Assembly (NCBI GenBank): GCA_025201375.1
Contig: JAIWZP010000020.1
Location: 62,001-126,000, forward strand
Length of the DNA: 64,000 nt
Reading direction: 5' to 3'
DNA from: Gongronella butleri
Taxonomy: Eukaryota > Mucoromycota > Mucoromycetes > Mucorales > Cunninghamellaceae
Shown here: positions 1-11,870 of the stretch, one piece after another
Numbering within the stretch: the stretch's first letter is position 1
How the letters are laid out: every line of letters begins with the position of its first letter
The notes under the pieces: generated by a model
The model's input: the letters and a program-made list of their open reading frames with translations, nothing else
The model's database searches: none
What the model was told of the DNA's origin: nothing
Program-made: the position numbers and the translations under genes

Positions 1-1657
1 TTGGAGGACAGCGTCATGGACGAGGCCACCATCCTTGAGCGCCGCAAGAAGCTCGACAAGGTCCGTGGTTTCATGAAGTACAAGCGCCGCACCGATGGCT
101 ACCGCAATGCCAAGCGTCGTGTCCGCGATTGGGATGAGATCAACAACCGCCTCACCCGCTCCCAGCTCCACGAGCAGGCCGCGCGCTGTATGGACTGCGG
201 TATTCCCTTCTGTCAATCCGACTCGACCGGTTGCCCCATCGGTAACATCATTCCCAAGTGGAACGAGCTCGTCTTCAAGGACAACTGGAAGGAGGCCCTC
301 GATCGCCTCACCATGACCAACAATTTCCCTGAATTCACCGGTCGTGGTAAGTCTATAGAAAAGGAAAAAAAATGAAAAAGAAAAAAAAAGACCCAAGTCT
401 CATTTTTTTTTCTCTTTTTTTCTTCTAGTCTGCCCCGCTCCTTGCGAAAACAGCTGTACTCTTGGCATCAGCGAGCCCCCCGTCGCCATCAAGAGCATTG
501 AGGCTGCCATCATCGACAAGGGCTTTGACGAGGGCTGGATCGTGCCCAAGCCTCCTGCCGTCCGCACTGGCAAGCGCGTCGCCGTCATTGGCGGTGGCCC
601 CGCTGGTCTTGCCTGTGCCGACCAATTGAACAAGGCTGGCCATCAAGTCGTCGTGTATGACCGTAACGACCGCATTGGTGGTCTGTTGATGTATGGTATC
701 CCCAACATGAAACTCGACAAGAAGATTCTGCAGCGCCGTCTCGACTTGCTCGCCGCCGAAGGCATCACGTTTGTGCCCAACTCGCACGTCGGTGTCAATG
801 TCGATGCTCGTGACCTCCGCAAGGACAACGACGCCATTGTCGTCGCCACTGGTGCCACCTGGCCCCGCGACCTCAACATCCCCGGCCGCCGCGAGGCCAA
901 GTCGGGCGTCCACTTCGCCATGGAGTTCTTGCAGGCCAACACAAAGTCGCTCTTGGACTCGCAGCTCAAGGATGGCCAATACCTGAGCGCCAAGGACAAG
1001 AACGTCATTGTCATTGGTGGCGGTGACACCGGTAACGATTGTATTGCCACGTCGCTGCGCCACGGCTGCAAGAGCGTCGTCAACTTTGAGCTGTTGCCTC
1101 AACCTCCCGAGGAGCGTGCCAACGACAACCCCTGGCCCCAATTCGCCCGTGTGTACAAGGTCGACTATGGCCACGCCGAGGTCCAAGCTCACTTTGGCAA
1201 GGATCCCCGTGAATACTGCATCATGTCCAAGTCCTTTGAGGTCAATGGCGAAGGCCAGGTCACCGGCATCAACACTGTCCGTGTCGAGTGGACCAAGGTC
1301 GATGGCAAGTGGAACATGAAGGAGATTGAAGGCTCCGAGCAACTCTTCGAGGCCGATCTCGTCCTCTTGTCCATGGGTTTCTTGGGCCCCGAGAACAATG
1401 TCATCAAGCAGCTCGAGCTCACGCAAGACGCCCGCACCAACATTGCCACCACCAACAAGACAAACTATGCCACCCACGTCCCCGGCGTCTTTGCCGCCGG
1501 TGATTGCCGCCGCGGTCAAAGTTTGATCGTCTGGGGTATCCGTGAGGGCCGCGAATGTGCCATTGAAGTCGATGTCCATCTCGCCGGCTCCTCCGCCCTC
1601 CCCGTCTCCGGTGGTATCTGGAAGCGCAGTGTCGCCCAGCCCATCAAGTCAAACTAG
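1..1657 (+). CDS. GLT1: Glutamate synthase, C-terminal part (5' end outside window)
   Basis: This is the small-subunit-like (GltD) end of a fungal NAD(P)H-dependent glutamate synthase, which makes glutamate from 2-oxoglutarate and glutamine in the cytosol. Exons are 1-346 and 429-1657, with an intron of 82 bp. The first exon carries the cysteine-rich cluster that binds iron-sulphur centres (CMDCGIPFC, then GCPIGN and, after the intron, CPAPCENSC). The second exon has the FAD dinucleotide fold [12 protein letters not shown], a second nucleotide fold [11 protein letters not shown], and the terminal [16 protein letters not shown] block typical of GltD. The gene is open at the 5' edge because the catalytic amidotransferase and FMN domains must lie upstream. 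The stop is TAG at 1655-1657. Family assignment is very secure; NADH rather than NADPH use is inferred from fungal homologues. Confidence 0.96.
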
Positions 1658-1765
1658 ATCACCTTTTTTTTTTCTCGCTCTTCCCTTTTTTTTTCTCTTT
1701 TTACCCCCCATCCCATTCGCCATGTATCAATTCCATTGTATGCTTTAGAACATTCTCTTTGTATA

Positions 1766-1771
1766 AATAAA
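1766..1771 (+). terminator. Probable polyadenylation signal of GLT1
   Basis: An AATAAA hexamer lies about 110 bp past the glutamate synthase stop in an AT-rich stretch. The position fits a fungal 3' end signal. From here to about 1950 I see only non-coding sequence. Confidence 0.45.
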
Positions 1772-1959
1772 AAAAATCAGTCGTTTAATTTGTCATTCAC
1801 GTCCCTTCACTTCCCAATGGCTGCCAATGCGCGCATTTTTTTTATTTTTACGTGTGAATCGCCTGGAAACGTTGCCAGATGCGCGTCTTTGGTTCATACA
1901 CTACTTGGCGCGTCCGAGGAACCTATAATGATCTAGCGAGACCAATTCATTCAACAAAA

Positions 1960-3170
1960 CACGTTGAAATAGGCAAATTACGCGTAAAAACACATTTTTG
2001 GATGCAAAGCATCATTGTTCCTGCTTTACAGAGATGCCCAAGGACTTCAAATGTGCGCAACGATGGGGACCAGCTGCTGTATGAATATCGCAAGCACTTG
2101 CATTGAAACAACGCGCTCAAATCACGGTTTGTAGAAAAGACGATTCTGTGAATGCCATTTAAGCGGGGGCTTTTTGAAACCTGGTGAAAATTTTGCATGG
2201 ACGTGTTTGTCAGCATCACAATGTCTGAATGCACTTGGTTTTGTTCTGGGTGCATGTATATTTGGCGAGCAATTGCCGATTTTAGAGATTTTCACTAAAA
2301 TGCGCTCATTATTAACATTTCTGTTATATGATCGGCTTGAAACTTTGTCGGTCACACGGGAACGATTCACACTTGAACATTGCTACCTAGAGCACGGCGC
2401 TCAAATGCAGAAATAGCTAGATGATTCCAAAAAAGCAAATTAATCCAAGCTCGTTGGATTTCGTACATCCATTGCGTCCATTGACCCTTTGGAAATCAGG
2501 TGCACTACATCGTACGCGTCGCCAGCCACAACTTTGGCAATTAAAGCAAAGAGGTACAAAGGCATGGCAAATAGTTTTGCTTGTGTAAACGAATGAAATA
2601 ACAAAAAACCGAGTTTTCATAAGGTTTCTGCTCTCCAAATCGTTTGAATTACGTTACTAGTGGTAGCTGGCGTCGCGCACCGCGTAAGGCGCCTGATTTA
2701 AAACGAATATGCTAGAGCAAAAGAGCACAACAGGGTAAAAAACTGAAATTAATTTGCATTTTACGGATCATCCGGGTTTTCATGCATTGGAGCCCTTGGC
2801 TCAAAGTAGCAAAGTTGAAGGTGAATCGTTCTCGTGTGGCTGACAAAGTTTCAAGCCGATCATATAACAGAAATGTTGAGAATGAGCGCATTTTGGTGAA
2901 AATCGCTAAAATCGGAATTGCTCGCCAACAATACGCGCCCGCAGATCAAAACTGAGTGGGTTCAGGCACAAGGAGACCGACGCGCACGTGCATGGCAAAA
3001 ATTCACCGGGTTTCAAAAAGTCCCCGCTTAAATGGCATTCACAGAATCGTCTTCTTTACAAACCGCGTTTTGACCGCGTTGGTTCAATGCAAGTGCTTGT
3101 AAAACTCATACACCAACTGGTCCCCGTTGTTGCGCACATTTCAAGACCTCGAGCGCCTCCTTAAACGGGA
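1960..3170. repeat. Fold-back (inverted-repeat) element A
   Basis: The stretch 2030-2390 is repeated in reverse complement at about 2815-3170, with roughly 430 bp between the arms. Matching landmarks are the segment around 2117-2200 against 2985-3065 (both with an AATGCCATTTAAGCG core and its complement) and the segment around 2320-2375 against 2825-2880. The arms have diverged by many substitutions and small indels. No long conserved reading frame spans the element. Related arms occur in the elements near 22.8-24.4 kb and 51.9-53.3 kb, so this is a dispersed family. The outer limits are approximate. Confidence 0.75.
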
Positions 3171-3506
3171 TACATGAAGTTTTGTGCGGAAAAGAGCGCC
3201 ATAGCTTGACGTTCGTTCACTCGTCCATGATAATACTTGTTACAACTGCATTTCTACATCAATAGAAATAATTCATGTCTTGTCTTTCGAATGAGTCCAT
3301 CCATGAAGCGCTGCAGTCGCTGGATGGCGCGTAATGCCGATTTTAAAATATCGCGGCTTGTATAAGCGGGGCCATGCCCAGTGTTCCGTGAAATGATGCT
3401 TGTCAGCTTGTCGCGCTGTTCACTATACATGTTAAATTGCCCTTTTTCATCAGTGCGGTCTCTAATTTGCTTTTGTGCTGATTGGCTTTAGACAGCAAAG
3501 GCTATT

Positions 3507-5388
3507 AGACATTTAAAAAGTGAATATCTCGAGATCGAGCATAATAACATTGGTCTTTTTTTCTGCACATTTCTTGCGCTCTGTCATGGCTTTCTGATGG
3601 AACAAGCGTCAATCAAAACAAAAGCGTAGGTGACGAGTAATGGCTGTTTTAATCAAAAATATATAATTGCTAATTTCTCGGCAACCAGCGAATAAAATCT
3701 CCTGAAACTCGTACATCCGCCATTGCTCTCATACACCTACAGATGGTAGAAGTTTCAGCGCTGATCAATGTTTTGCCAGGACGTGGCTACACTGCAATAT
3801 TTCAAACACGTGTAGTTTTGCGTACAATGAGGATAAATCAATTTGGTTTTAACCAAAAGATGCGCAATCACGCCATCTTTGGGCTCCATGAAGAATTTGG
3901 ATCATTTTACTTGAAATTAAAAACAAAGTTGCAAAAAAACAAAAAGTCCAATTTTTCAATTTTAAATCGCTTGAAACTTTGCACAGTGTATTTGCTGGTG
4001 CTGATCAACATGGATTCCATTTATTTTCAAATTCTACCTTGTACGTCTTGAGAAATTGTAAAAAAGGCGCATTTTTTTTCAATCGCGTGTAAGTAATGCA
4101 ATATCGGCGGCATAGCAATGAAATTCGCAGCAATGATATGCGCGATGCGCGTCAAAATGATGTCTAAATGGTGGGGCCCTGCATTAATTATTCGGGCGAG
4201 AAAAATGCAAAATGATCAAATCCAACTCCTCAAGGCTAACTTTTGCATGAACGCGTCAAATAATTTAAAACAGTGTCCATTGCTGAGCACTCACCAGATG
4301 CGTATGACATCAAAATTTACAATGCTGACAACGCGTCCAATCGCAAGAAATTGACATTTTAGCAGATTTCTTGTTGGGACCTTGAACTATTTGATCGTCT
4401 CTTTTGTAGAAGCTTAAGGCTTGGCAAACGCCCTCAGTGTCATGCGCAGCATAATTGTCAAACTCTTTGAGGGTTTTTAAACATGCACGTGAACATCTGA
4501 AAGTAAAAATGGGGCTGTCAGGGCGTAATTTTCTAAAATGCTAAACTTTCAAGATAGAGCGCGGCGTCTGCCTTGTAAATTCAATGTTATACGTACCTGA
4601 TGTAAGCTTATCCATGGGATTTGGTTCCTAGTCGTTTGATGGGTTCATGCAAAAGTTAGCCTTAAGAAGTTGGATTTGGTCATTTTGCGATTTTCTCGCC
4701 GAATAATTAACGCAGCGCTCCACTATTTGGACATCATATAGGCGCGTATTGCACGCGTCATTCCAGCAAGTTTCGTCGTCATGCCGTCGATACTGCATAA
4801 CTTACACGCGATTGACCAAATCATGTCCTTTTTGCAATTTCTCATGACGTACAAGATAGAATTTTAAAATAAATGGAATCCGTGTTGACCTGCACCAGCA
4901 GATACACTGTGCAAAGTTTCAAGCGATTTAAAATTGAAAAATTGGACTTTTTGTTTTTTTGCGATTTTGTTTTTAATTTCAAGTAAAATGATCCAAATTC
5001 TTCATGGAGCCCAAAGATGGCGTGATTGCGCATCTTTTGGTTAAAACCAAATTGATATATCTTCATTGTACGTGAAAATACACATGTTTGAAATATTGCA
5101 GTGTAGCCACGTCCTGGCAAAACAATCATCAACCCTGAAGCTTTTACCATCTGTAGGTGTTCAAAAGTAATGGCGGATGTACGAGTTTCAGGAGATTCGA
5201 GTCACTGGTTGCCGAGAAATTAGTGATTATAGATTTCTGAGGAAAACGGCAATTACTCGTCACCTACGCGCTCGTTTTGCATGAAACAAGTTCCATCAGA
5301 GAGTCACAACGAAGGACAAGAAGTACAGCCAAAAAGACACCATGTTGTTATATTCAATTTCGAGCAATTCCCCTTTTAAAATTTATAT
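3507..5388. repeat. Large palindromic fold-back element B
   Basis: Left arm about 3507-4260 and right arm about 4645-5388 are reverse complements over some 750 bp, with a spacer near 390 bp. The inner half of the arms is nearly identical: frames of 102 codons at 3743-4051 (+) and 4842-5150 (-) share most residues, including the block FGFNQKMRNHAIFGLHEEFG. Most of the differences that exist change the amino acid, so the frames are probably by-products of a recent inverted duplication and not a selected protein. Parts of the outer arms resemble the other fold-back elements in this window. Confidence 0.8.
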
Positions 5389-5617
5389 ATTATGGATTTG
5401 GGGGTGCGATCACGACAATTCTTGAATTGACCTGAGTGTCCTAATTGAAATGGTTCTCTTGCTCAAGTGAATGCGTAGTTAAACGAAAAGCCCGCGGGCG
5501 TTGCGGGTCGACACGAAAAAAGCCCAAAATGGACAAAATGGGCACAATTGTCGGGAATTGAGTCGACAGGTCCTTTTTTGCACCTCTTCTTTCAGAGCCA
5601 AACGACGCGTGCACACC

Positions 5618-6560
5618 ATGTCCAAGTTTGAGTTGAACGGCTATTGCTTACCACTGTTGCACGCCGCCAAATTCCCCTCGAGCCAGGTGTGTGGCTTGCT
5701 GCTCGGCAAGATGGACAAGGAAAAGGGCTCCATCCAATCGATCGACACAGCCGTTCCCCTCTTTCATCACTGGACGACCCTGACACCTATGCTGGAGGTC
5801 GCCCTGCAGCAGGTACAACACACCAATGCCGCTCTGTTCGCCCTCTTTTCGGCCAAAAGCTATAGAAAACAGCCATGTGCAAGCCACTTACCGATTTTTT
5901 TCGTACTCACAGGTCGAATTGCACGCTGACAAAAAGGGATTGCAGATTGTTGGCTGGTATCAGGGCAACGAGCGTCTGGAGGACACAACATTGCATGAAA
6001 ATGCAATCAAGGTGGCCGATGTGATCCGAGCAAGATCTGGCGCGGCACTCATCCTTGTGGTAAGCAAAAGGCACAGAGCCATGGCAATCGCGTACACGTT
6101 GCCCTCTTGCGGCGCTGAACTAATATTTCTTGACGTTTTTACTCCCTTTTGAAGATCAACAATGCATCTCTTAGTTCGCCAGGCAAGGATGGCTCGAACT
6201 ATGTGGTAAGACAAATGGTGAAAACCATGAATCAGCATGGGCAATGGTTGGGAAAGGCACTGGGCGTGAGTGGACACGGTGCGACGCGAGACCAGGCGCG
6301 CGCGAAATGGTCATTGGGGCATGACTGGCCTGGGAATGAGGTCATGGCATCTCAATTCTCTTTTTCCTCCCTTTCAGGCCTTTGGCTACCAGGACAAAGA
6401 TTGGCGCAAGGGTGGAATGAGCATTGATGTGGCGTCGACGCATCAGAGCAAGACGGTCGATCTTTTGAACGATGGCGCGTACCAGAGGATAGTGGATTTT
6501 GACCAGCATCTGGATGATGTACAACAGGATTGGCTGGCAACTTGTGACCTTACATGGTAG
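5618..6560 (+). CDS. EMC8: ER membrane protein complex subunit 8/9-like protein
   Basis: EMC8/9 is a cytosolic-face subunit of the ER membrane complex, which inserts transmembrane segments and tail anchors. Exons are 5618-5812, 5913-6059, 6155-6205 and 6378-6560, giving 191 residues, the usual size for the family. Recognisable blocks are the N-terminal YCLPLLHAAKFPSSQVCGLL, the MPN-like core with VGWYQGNERL, and the C-terminal LDDVQQDWL. As in other EMC8/9 proteins the JAMM zinc ligands are not seen, so it is a structural pseudo-enzyme. The start ATG is preceded by a T/C-rich leader. The third intron border rests on frame alone and is the least certain. Confidence 0.88.
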
Positions 6561-7592
6561 ATGGGGCTAGCGATTGTCGCTGTCGCATGGAATTTTTGCA
6601 AAAATGAAATAAAAGGATGACCTGTTTGAATTCATCACGGCCATTCCGTCGCGCGCAGCAAGTAAAAAAGGAAATTGGGGGCTGATTTATGGAGAGACGT
6701 GCGTTTTTGGGGGGTGCAGCTGGGCGCAGCGTGTTCTCGCTCTCCGTTGCCAGCGCAGTCGCTCGGAAGCGTTCCTGGAAATAAAAAATGAGCCAACTTT
6801 AAATCGACCGGTCAAAAGACAACAGAAGCAGGCTGTGTATTTGAGGGGCGCTGTGTGCCACTTGCCACCTGCCCAAAAAAGTATCGTTTCGCTCGCTCCC
6901 AAGTCCGTGATCTGGGTCTCTCTCGTCCCGCTCGGCAAAAAAACAAAAAAATCGACATGCGCGTTCATGCGTCCATTTACGCGGATCTCGACGAAAGCAG
7001 TGACTGGGAAAGAATCAAAAGGAGGCGTCCGATGGACGCTTATGAGCTCGTGCGCGATTTTTTTTTCATGCAGGATGCTTGGCAATTTCCCCTTATACAT
7101 AGAATCCTGCTACCTATGGCATCAAAAAGCCTTCAATGACGCGCATGACACGTTGATTTGTCATTCTTGTATGCACGCGCAAGCTTGAAACAAGGATCTT
7201 ATTATGGGTGGGAGGACCCAAACCTAAAAGCAAGTGTGTGTGCCTTTTTTCATATTTTTTTCATATTTTGTTTCTCGCTCGGCCATCATGTCGCGCGACT
7301 GCAAAAATGGACGCGGACACGGAGGCAACCAATCGCCTTTCTGAGCGTCGGTTGTTTAAACGGGCTAAACTTTGGGGGGGGAGGGGCGCGCCAGTGTGCT
7401 GGTGGGCGTGAGCACGGGTGACAGGGATGGACAGGACGAAAAAGGGCTCGTTTTCTTGCCATTGGCATCACCACGTATCTTTTTCTTTTTCTTTCTCTTT
7501 CTTTCTCCTGCTTTGGCTCATTCTGTTTCTCAAAGCCCCAACGCGTTGCATCTTTTTCTATCCCATCCTCTATGATTAAGAAGAAAGAAGCA
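6561..7592. other. Intergenic region between EMC8 and the CHY/RING gene
   Basis: An AATAAA hexamer at 6608-6613 probably ends the EMC8 transcript. The rest is low-complexity purine/pyrimidine sequence. A C/T-rich stretch from about 7470 to 7560 lies just before the next start codon and looks like its promoter or leader. Short open frames here show no family resemblance. Confidence 0.5.
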
Positions 7593-9049
7593 ATGACTGC
7601 AGACAATGTCGATCTCCATACGCTGGAGCGTCAATTACGAAAGCGCATCTTGGAGGTGCACAATGACCCGTCGCTTGAGCCCAAGGAAAAGGCAAGCAGG
7701 ATACAGGTATGATGCAAAAAAAAGGGCGCCACAATGGTATTTCGCTTTTCCTTTTTCATTGCGTGCTAAAGAAAGGGAAAGCCCGCTGACCTCGCTTGCT
7801 CAATGGTGTCTTAGAAAATCATGCATTGTCCCATGACCAAGTCACTCTCTGACAAAAATGAGCAACGAGCCGCCCTTGCATCATTGACGGCCATTGCTCG
7901 ATCATACCATGTAACACGACGAAAAAAAAAAGTCGGAGGAAACCCTTTGTGTTACCTCGCGCCCATTTTTGGGCATCCGTAGATCTTGCCGCCGGAGCAG
8001 ATTGCGCGCGAGCCAGGAATTACGCGCGTTTTCTATTTGGCAATGATTGCGTGGCCCACCGAGCAATGCGAAGGAACAAGTGTCGCTCATTAATCTTTTT
8101 TTCTCATTGCAGGACCGAGAAAAGGACATTCTAGGATGTACGCATTATGCACGCAATGTCAAGCTGCTAGCCAATTGCTGTGGCAAGCTGTTTCCTTGCC
8201 GGCTATGCCATGACGCCCACAGCGACCATTTCATCATTAGGTACACGCGCGTCAATTTTATCCAGTGCGTGATGTACTCATCACAATGGGTCTTTTATTT
8301 TTTTTTTTTTTTGTCGCAGATCCGAAACAAAACAAATGCTATGCATGGAATGCCTCAGTCTGCAGCCTGTTGGACAGTGGTGCACGACATGCGGCACGCG
8401 CGCTGCAAAATACTATTGCAGCGAGTGTCAATTCTGGGACGACAGCCCGGATAAGAGCATCTACCACTGTGACGACTGTGGCATCTGTCGACAGGGCGAG
8501 GGGCTCGGCATTGATTTCCATCATTGCGATAAATGCAATGCCTGTATGTCGATTCTCATGAAAGACACACACAAATGCCTCGAGAACAACATGCAGTGCA
8601 ATTGCCCCATTTGCCACGAGTACATGTTTACGAGCACGTCTCGTGTCATTGTCATGGTAAAGAGAAAGAGAGAAAAAAAAAGGGGGGGAAAGAAGCGCGT
8701 GGCAAATTGAAATTTTTGCTCATTTGTTACTTTGTTTTTAATTGCCGTCCAGCAATGCAGCCATGCCATCCACCTGTCTTGCTACCAGGAATATCGAAAA
8801 CACTCATACCAATGCCCCATTTGCCTCAAATCGCTTGGCGACATGTCACGTTACTTTGATCAGCTGCAAAAAGAGATTGAAAGTCAACCAATGCCAAGCG
8901 CCTACGAAAGTTACACGTCGTCGCTCTTTTGCAATGACTGTGAGCGCAGATCGATGGCTCCATACCACTTTTTTTACCATCAATGCCAGCATTGTAAAAG
9001 TTTTAATACCTCGGTTCTCAAAACCATCATAGATGACCAGCGCGTATGA
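7593..9049 (+). CDS. CHY zinc finger and RING finger protein (Pirh2/RCHY1-like E3 ubiquitin ligase)
   Basis: Exons are 7593-7706, 7815-7910, 8113-8240, 8320-8656 and 8753-9049, giving 323 residues. After a short N-terminal helix-prone segment the protein has a CHY zinc finger (GCTHYARNVKLLANCCGKLF, then CRLCHD), a CTCHY finger (YYCSECQFWDD, HCDDCGICRQG, HHCDKCNACM), a RING-H2 (CPICHEY, QCSHAIHLSCY, CPICLKS) and a C-terminal zinc ribbon (FCNDCERRS, YHQCQHCKSFNT). This domain order is that of Pirh2/RCHY1 and plant CHY-RING ligases, which transfer ubiquitin to substrates; in fungi and plants the family is also tied to iron and stress responses. The fourth intron splits the RING domain. Substrate is unknown. 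Confidence 0.93.
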
Positions 9050-9101
9050 CACGACGCGACAACCACGCGACGCGCGTGCCTGGGATTTGCTGTTTTTGTA
9101 C

Positions 9102-9107
9102 AATAAA
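9102..9107 (+). terminator. Probable polyadenylation signal of the CHY/RING gene
   Basis: AATAAA lies about 50 bp after the stop codon, close to the tail of the convergent lectin gene that ends at 9220. Confidence 0.5.
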
Positions 9108-9219
9108 TGAGAAGCATTCCTTTGTTTTTTAATTTTTAATTGAGCGTGACAAAAAAAAAGTTAGGTATCCAGGCGTTTTGGTGAGTAGGGGGATGATGAA
9201 GATGCGAAAAAAGAATGCT

Positions 9220-11307
9220 CTAGAGGAATTTCTTGTCATTTCTTTCGACGCGCACCTTCCAATAGATGTAGACGGCGAGTCCGACGGTGGCCTGCAGGCC
9301 AACAGCATACAAAATGTACTTGATCAGCGTCGACAGCGTGCCCTTGGCCTCGGCCGACTCCTTGGTGATCTCGGTCAGCTTGCCGTGGATGTTGCTTGAC
9401 TGCAGCGTGACGCGCTTGTCCAGCGATTGGATCAACAGCTCGACGCGGCCCATGGTGTCCTGCAGCGCCTGCATTTGCTCATCGTACCGTGTCGATTGCT
9501 GCTCGAGACGCGTCACGATGGCCGCCGCCTCCGTCTTGAGCTGATCCAGCGACAGCGAGTTCCTAAAAAAAGCGACATTCCATCATGAGCAACATAATAA
9601 ATAACAAAAACAAGATTTTTTTTTTACAAAGGTGGCGCATCCTGTTGCTTTCGCTGCTCGTCCAATGGCTTGGAAAAGTCGTGCTGGAGAGCCTTGTCGG
9701 GATTGGGGGCGCCAAGGGCTTCCAATTGCAACTGTGCAATGTACACGTTCTCAAGGGTGCGTTGCTGAGTGTCATAAATCACGCCCTACAAAGAAAAAAA
9801 AAAGACAATCATCAGCCTCAGCTTTCAGCCCCCAGGTTCCATTGAATAGCTTACCAAGGTGGCGGCTGTCTCCTTGATGGAATTCTCGCTGTCTTCCGCC
9901 TCGTCGCGCAGGCGGCGCACTTCAAATTCGGCTTCTTCGATTTTCTAAAGAAAAGCAAATGCAAAAAATTCAATATCGGCGTCATTCGATTCCGTGTTTT
10001 CTCGTACCTTGCGCTGCTCTTCGGTGAGTTCCGTGAACGTCTCGCCACGCTTGGTCATTTCTTCTTCCATCGGGCGCTGCTTGTGCTGAAAAACGAGAAA
10101 AACGCGTGAATCGGGTTGCCCAAAAGGTTCCATTGTGACGCAAGCTGACTTACCACCGTGCGCACGGGGGGATTCAATTCGTACGTCTCAAAAGACATGA
10201 CGTCATGATCATCAGCGGGATTGTGCGAGGCCGCCTAATTGAAAAAAAAAAAAAGAAAAATGATCAGGCACACTGAAGCTTTTTTTACTTTTTTACTTTT
10301 TTCTATTTTGCATGTATATTGTGCCTTACGGTAACGCCAAAGTAGTAGCCCTTGGGTAGCATGACCGCGTGCTGTTGGAAGCAGGGGCGGTAATTCATTC
10401 CTTGGGACGTCGTATCGAGCAAAAGCTTTAAAAAAGAAGAATTGGCGGTGAGCAAGGTGGCAACGCGCGATTGGACGCGTTCTTTTTTTTTCTTTTTTCT
10501 CCCAAATTGTACCGTGAGCGTGTGATCCTTGTACGAAAGGCGGAAGTAGACATTGTTGGGTGCATTTCGATAGTCCATTTGACACATGCCAAACATGCGC
10601 TTCGAGGGATCGACACCCGCGCTAGCAAAGCTGAACGCGCCATCGTTCAAAAAGCCCATCACCGTGGGCGTGTGCGTCTAATTCACCAGAAAAAAGAAGA
10701 AAAAAGAGGGTGAGTCCAGGCTTGTTTTCGCGCGTTTTGCACGTTTTGCACTTTTTTTTTTTCTTTTACTTTTGGATTTGCGGAATCAAACCAGATGCTA
10801 AGGCCGTCCCAGGCGTCCTTTGCACCAAAGATGGGCCCTTCGGTCATGCGATCCTTGCTGTACCAAAAGGCCAGGCCGCGGCCGCCATGAATATTGCTGC
10901 CGCTGACGGCAAATTGCATATCGACCTGCCATTCGTCATAATGCACAGGATACTCGCTCCAAATGCCACCCTTTTGCCCGGCCACCGACGACGCCAGGCG
11001 AACGCGGTCCGTCGCCTTGATCACATCTGCCAAAAGAAAAAAAGAAGGTCAATTGGGCTGCCATTGCGCTTTTTTTTTTTCCCACCGAGCATGTACCTCC
11101 TTTGGTGGCCCAGAACGGAATTTCCGTGTTATAATAGAGTGGCTGCTTAAACGAGAGCTTGTAGTCTAGCCGTTGCGTGGCCGGCTTGATATCATCCTGA
11201 ACAGCAGCGTCTTGGCCGCTGCCGTCTTTGGAAGCTCGCTGTGAGAAGATGCCCGCCTGTGCCGCTTGAAACAGATACGTGAATAATACCAAAGCCGATC
11301 CCTTCAT
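9220..11307 (-). CDS. L-type lectin cargo receptor (ERGIC-53/Emp46-Emp47-like)
   Basis: The model has nine exons (11307-11097, 11026-10770, 10677-10513, 10425-10330, 10234-10154, 10085-10008, 9944-9855, 9785-9628, 9562-9220) and 492 residues. A signal peptide (MKGSALVLFTYLFQAAQA) precedes a leguminous-type lectin domain with GGRGLAFWYSKDR and the loop WDGLSIWFDSANPK. A charged coiled-coil stalk follows, then one transmembrane helix near the end and the cytosolic tail ERNDKKFL. The terminal KKxx is a COPI retrieval signal. Such proteins carry glycoproteins from ER to Golgi and cycle back. Whether it is closer to Emp47 or ERGIC-53 cannot be told by eye. It converges with the CHY/RING gene, with only 170 bp between the stop codons. 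Confidence 0.92.
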
Positions 11308-11640
11308 CGCGCTGTCAAGTGCAAAAGAGAAAAAGAACGAGAAAAAAAAGGGGGGAGTGCAAAAGAGAGAAGAAAAAGAGAGAAAGAGAGAGAGAGAAAA
11401 AATAGTAAAGACCGAGGACAAAAACGAAAAAAAGGAGGGAAAAAGGGAGGAAAACGCTCATGACGGGCTCCTGCCTGCTGTGTGAGCCAACGCTCAATTT
11501 CAAACGCCGCTCTCCCACTGCAGAAAAAAATGGGAAAACGCTGCATTTTTGACTGCCCACTCGTTCAAGAAGCCTAGAAAAGTACTCTTGGACGCAGCAA
11601 CGCACTGCCCTTTGACGTAAAGGTCATTTTTGTATCACAA
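11308..11640. other. Purine-rich upstream region of the lectin gene
   Basis: On the lectin (minus) strand this is a long pyrimidine tract directly before the start codon, the same kind of T/C-rich leader seen before most genes in the window. No other gene is visible. Confidence 0.4.
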
Positions 11641-11870
11641 AGGGCATTTTCGATTTGATCTCACGTACTAAATGCGCGTGAAAATCGCATATTTGGTGAC
11701 AAATAAAAAAATCACGTAAAGTGCGATTTTCTCGAACATTTTTAAGTAAACGGACATCATGCAGTGACTATGTTCGATCACAAATTGAATTTTACATCAG
11801 TACCGTGAAGCCAAATTGTGAATTGACCGTTATTTGAGGCACTTGCATTGTAACAGCTTGTTAAATTTGA
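11640..11870 (+). repeat. Copy of dispersed repeat R2
   Basis: The segment with AGTGCGATTTTCTCGA, then the AAACGGACATCATG and TTGAATTTTACATC stretches, then TTTGAGGCACTTGCATT, corresponds in order to repeats at 33.77-34.03, 35.9-36.3 and 57.0-57.44 kb. It is a degenerate, non-coding copy with approximate limits. Confidence 0.6.

Noticed and set aside
425..1579. Minus-strand open frame of 384 codons
   Set aside because: It lies exactly opposite glutamate synthase, whose frame is certain; the open antisense frame follows from codon bias.
3743..5150. A conserved 102-residue protein in both arms of the palindrome
   Set aside because: Differences between the two copies are mostly amino-acid changing, there is no start context or splice signal, and the arms are alike outside the frame too.
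4400..5400. Centromere or telomere-like array
   Set aside because: Only one inverted pair of arms is present, with no tandem short repeat.
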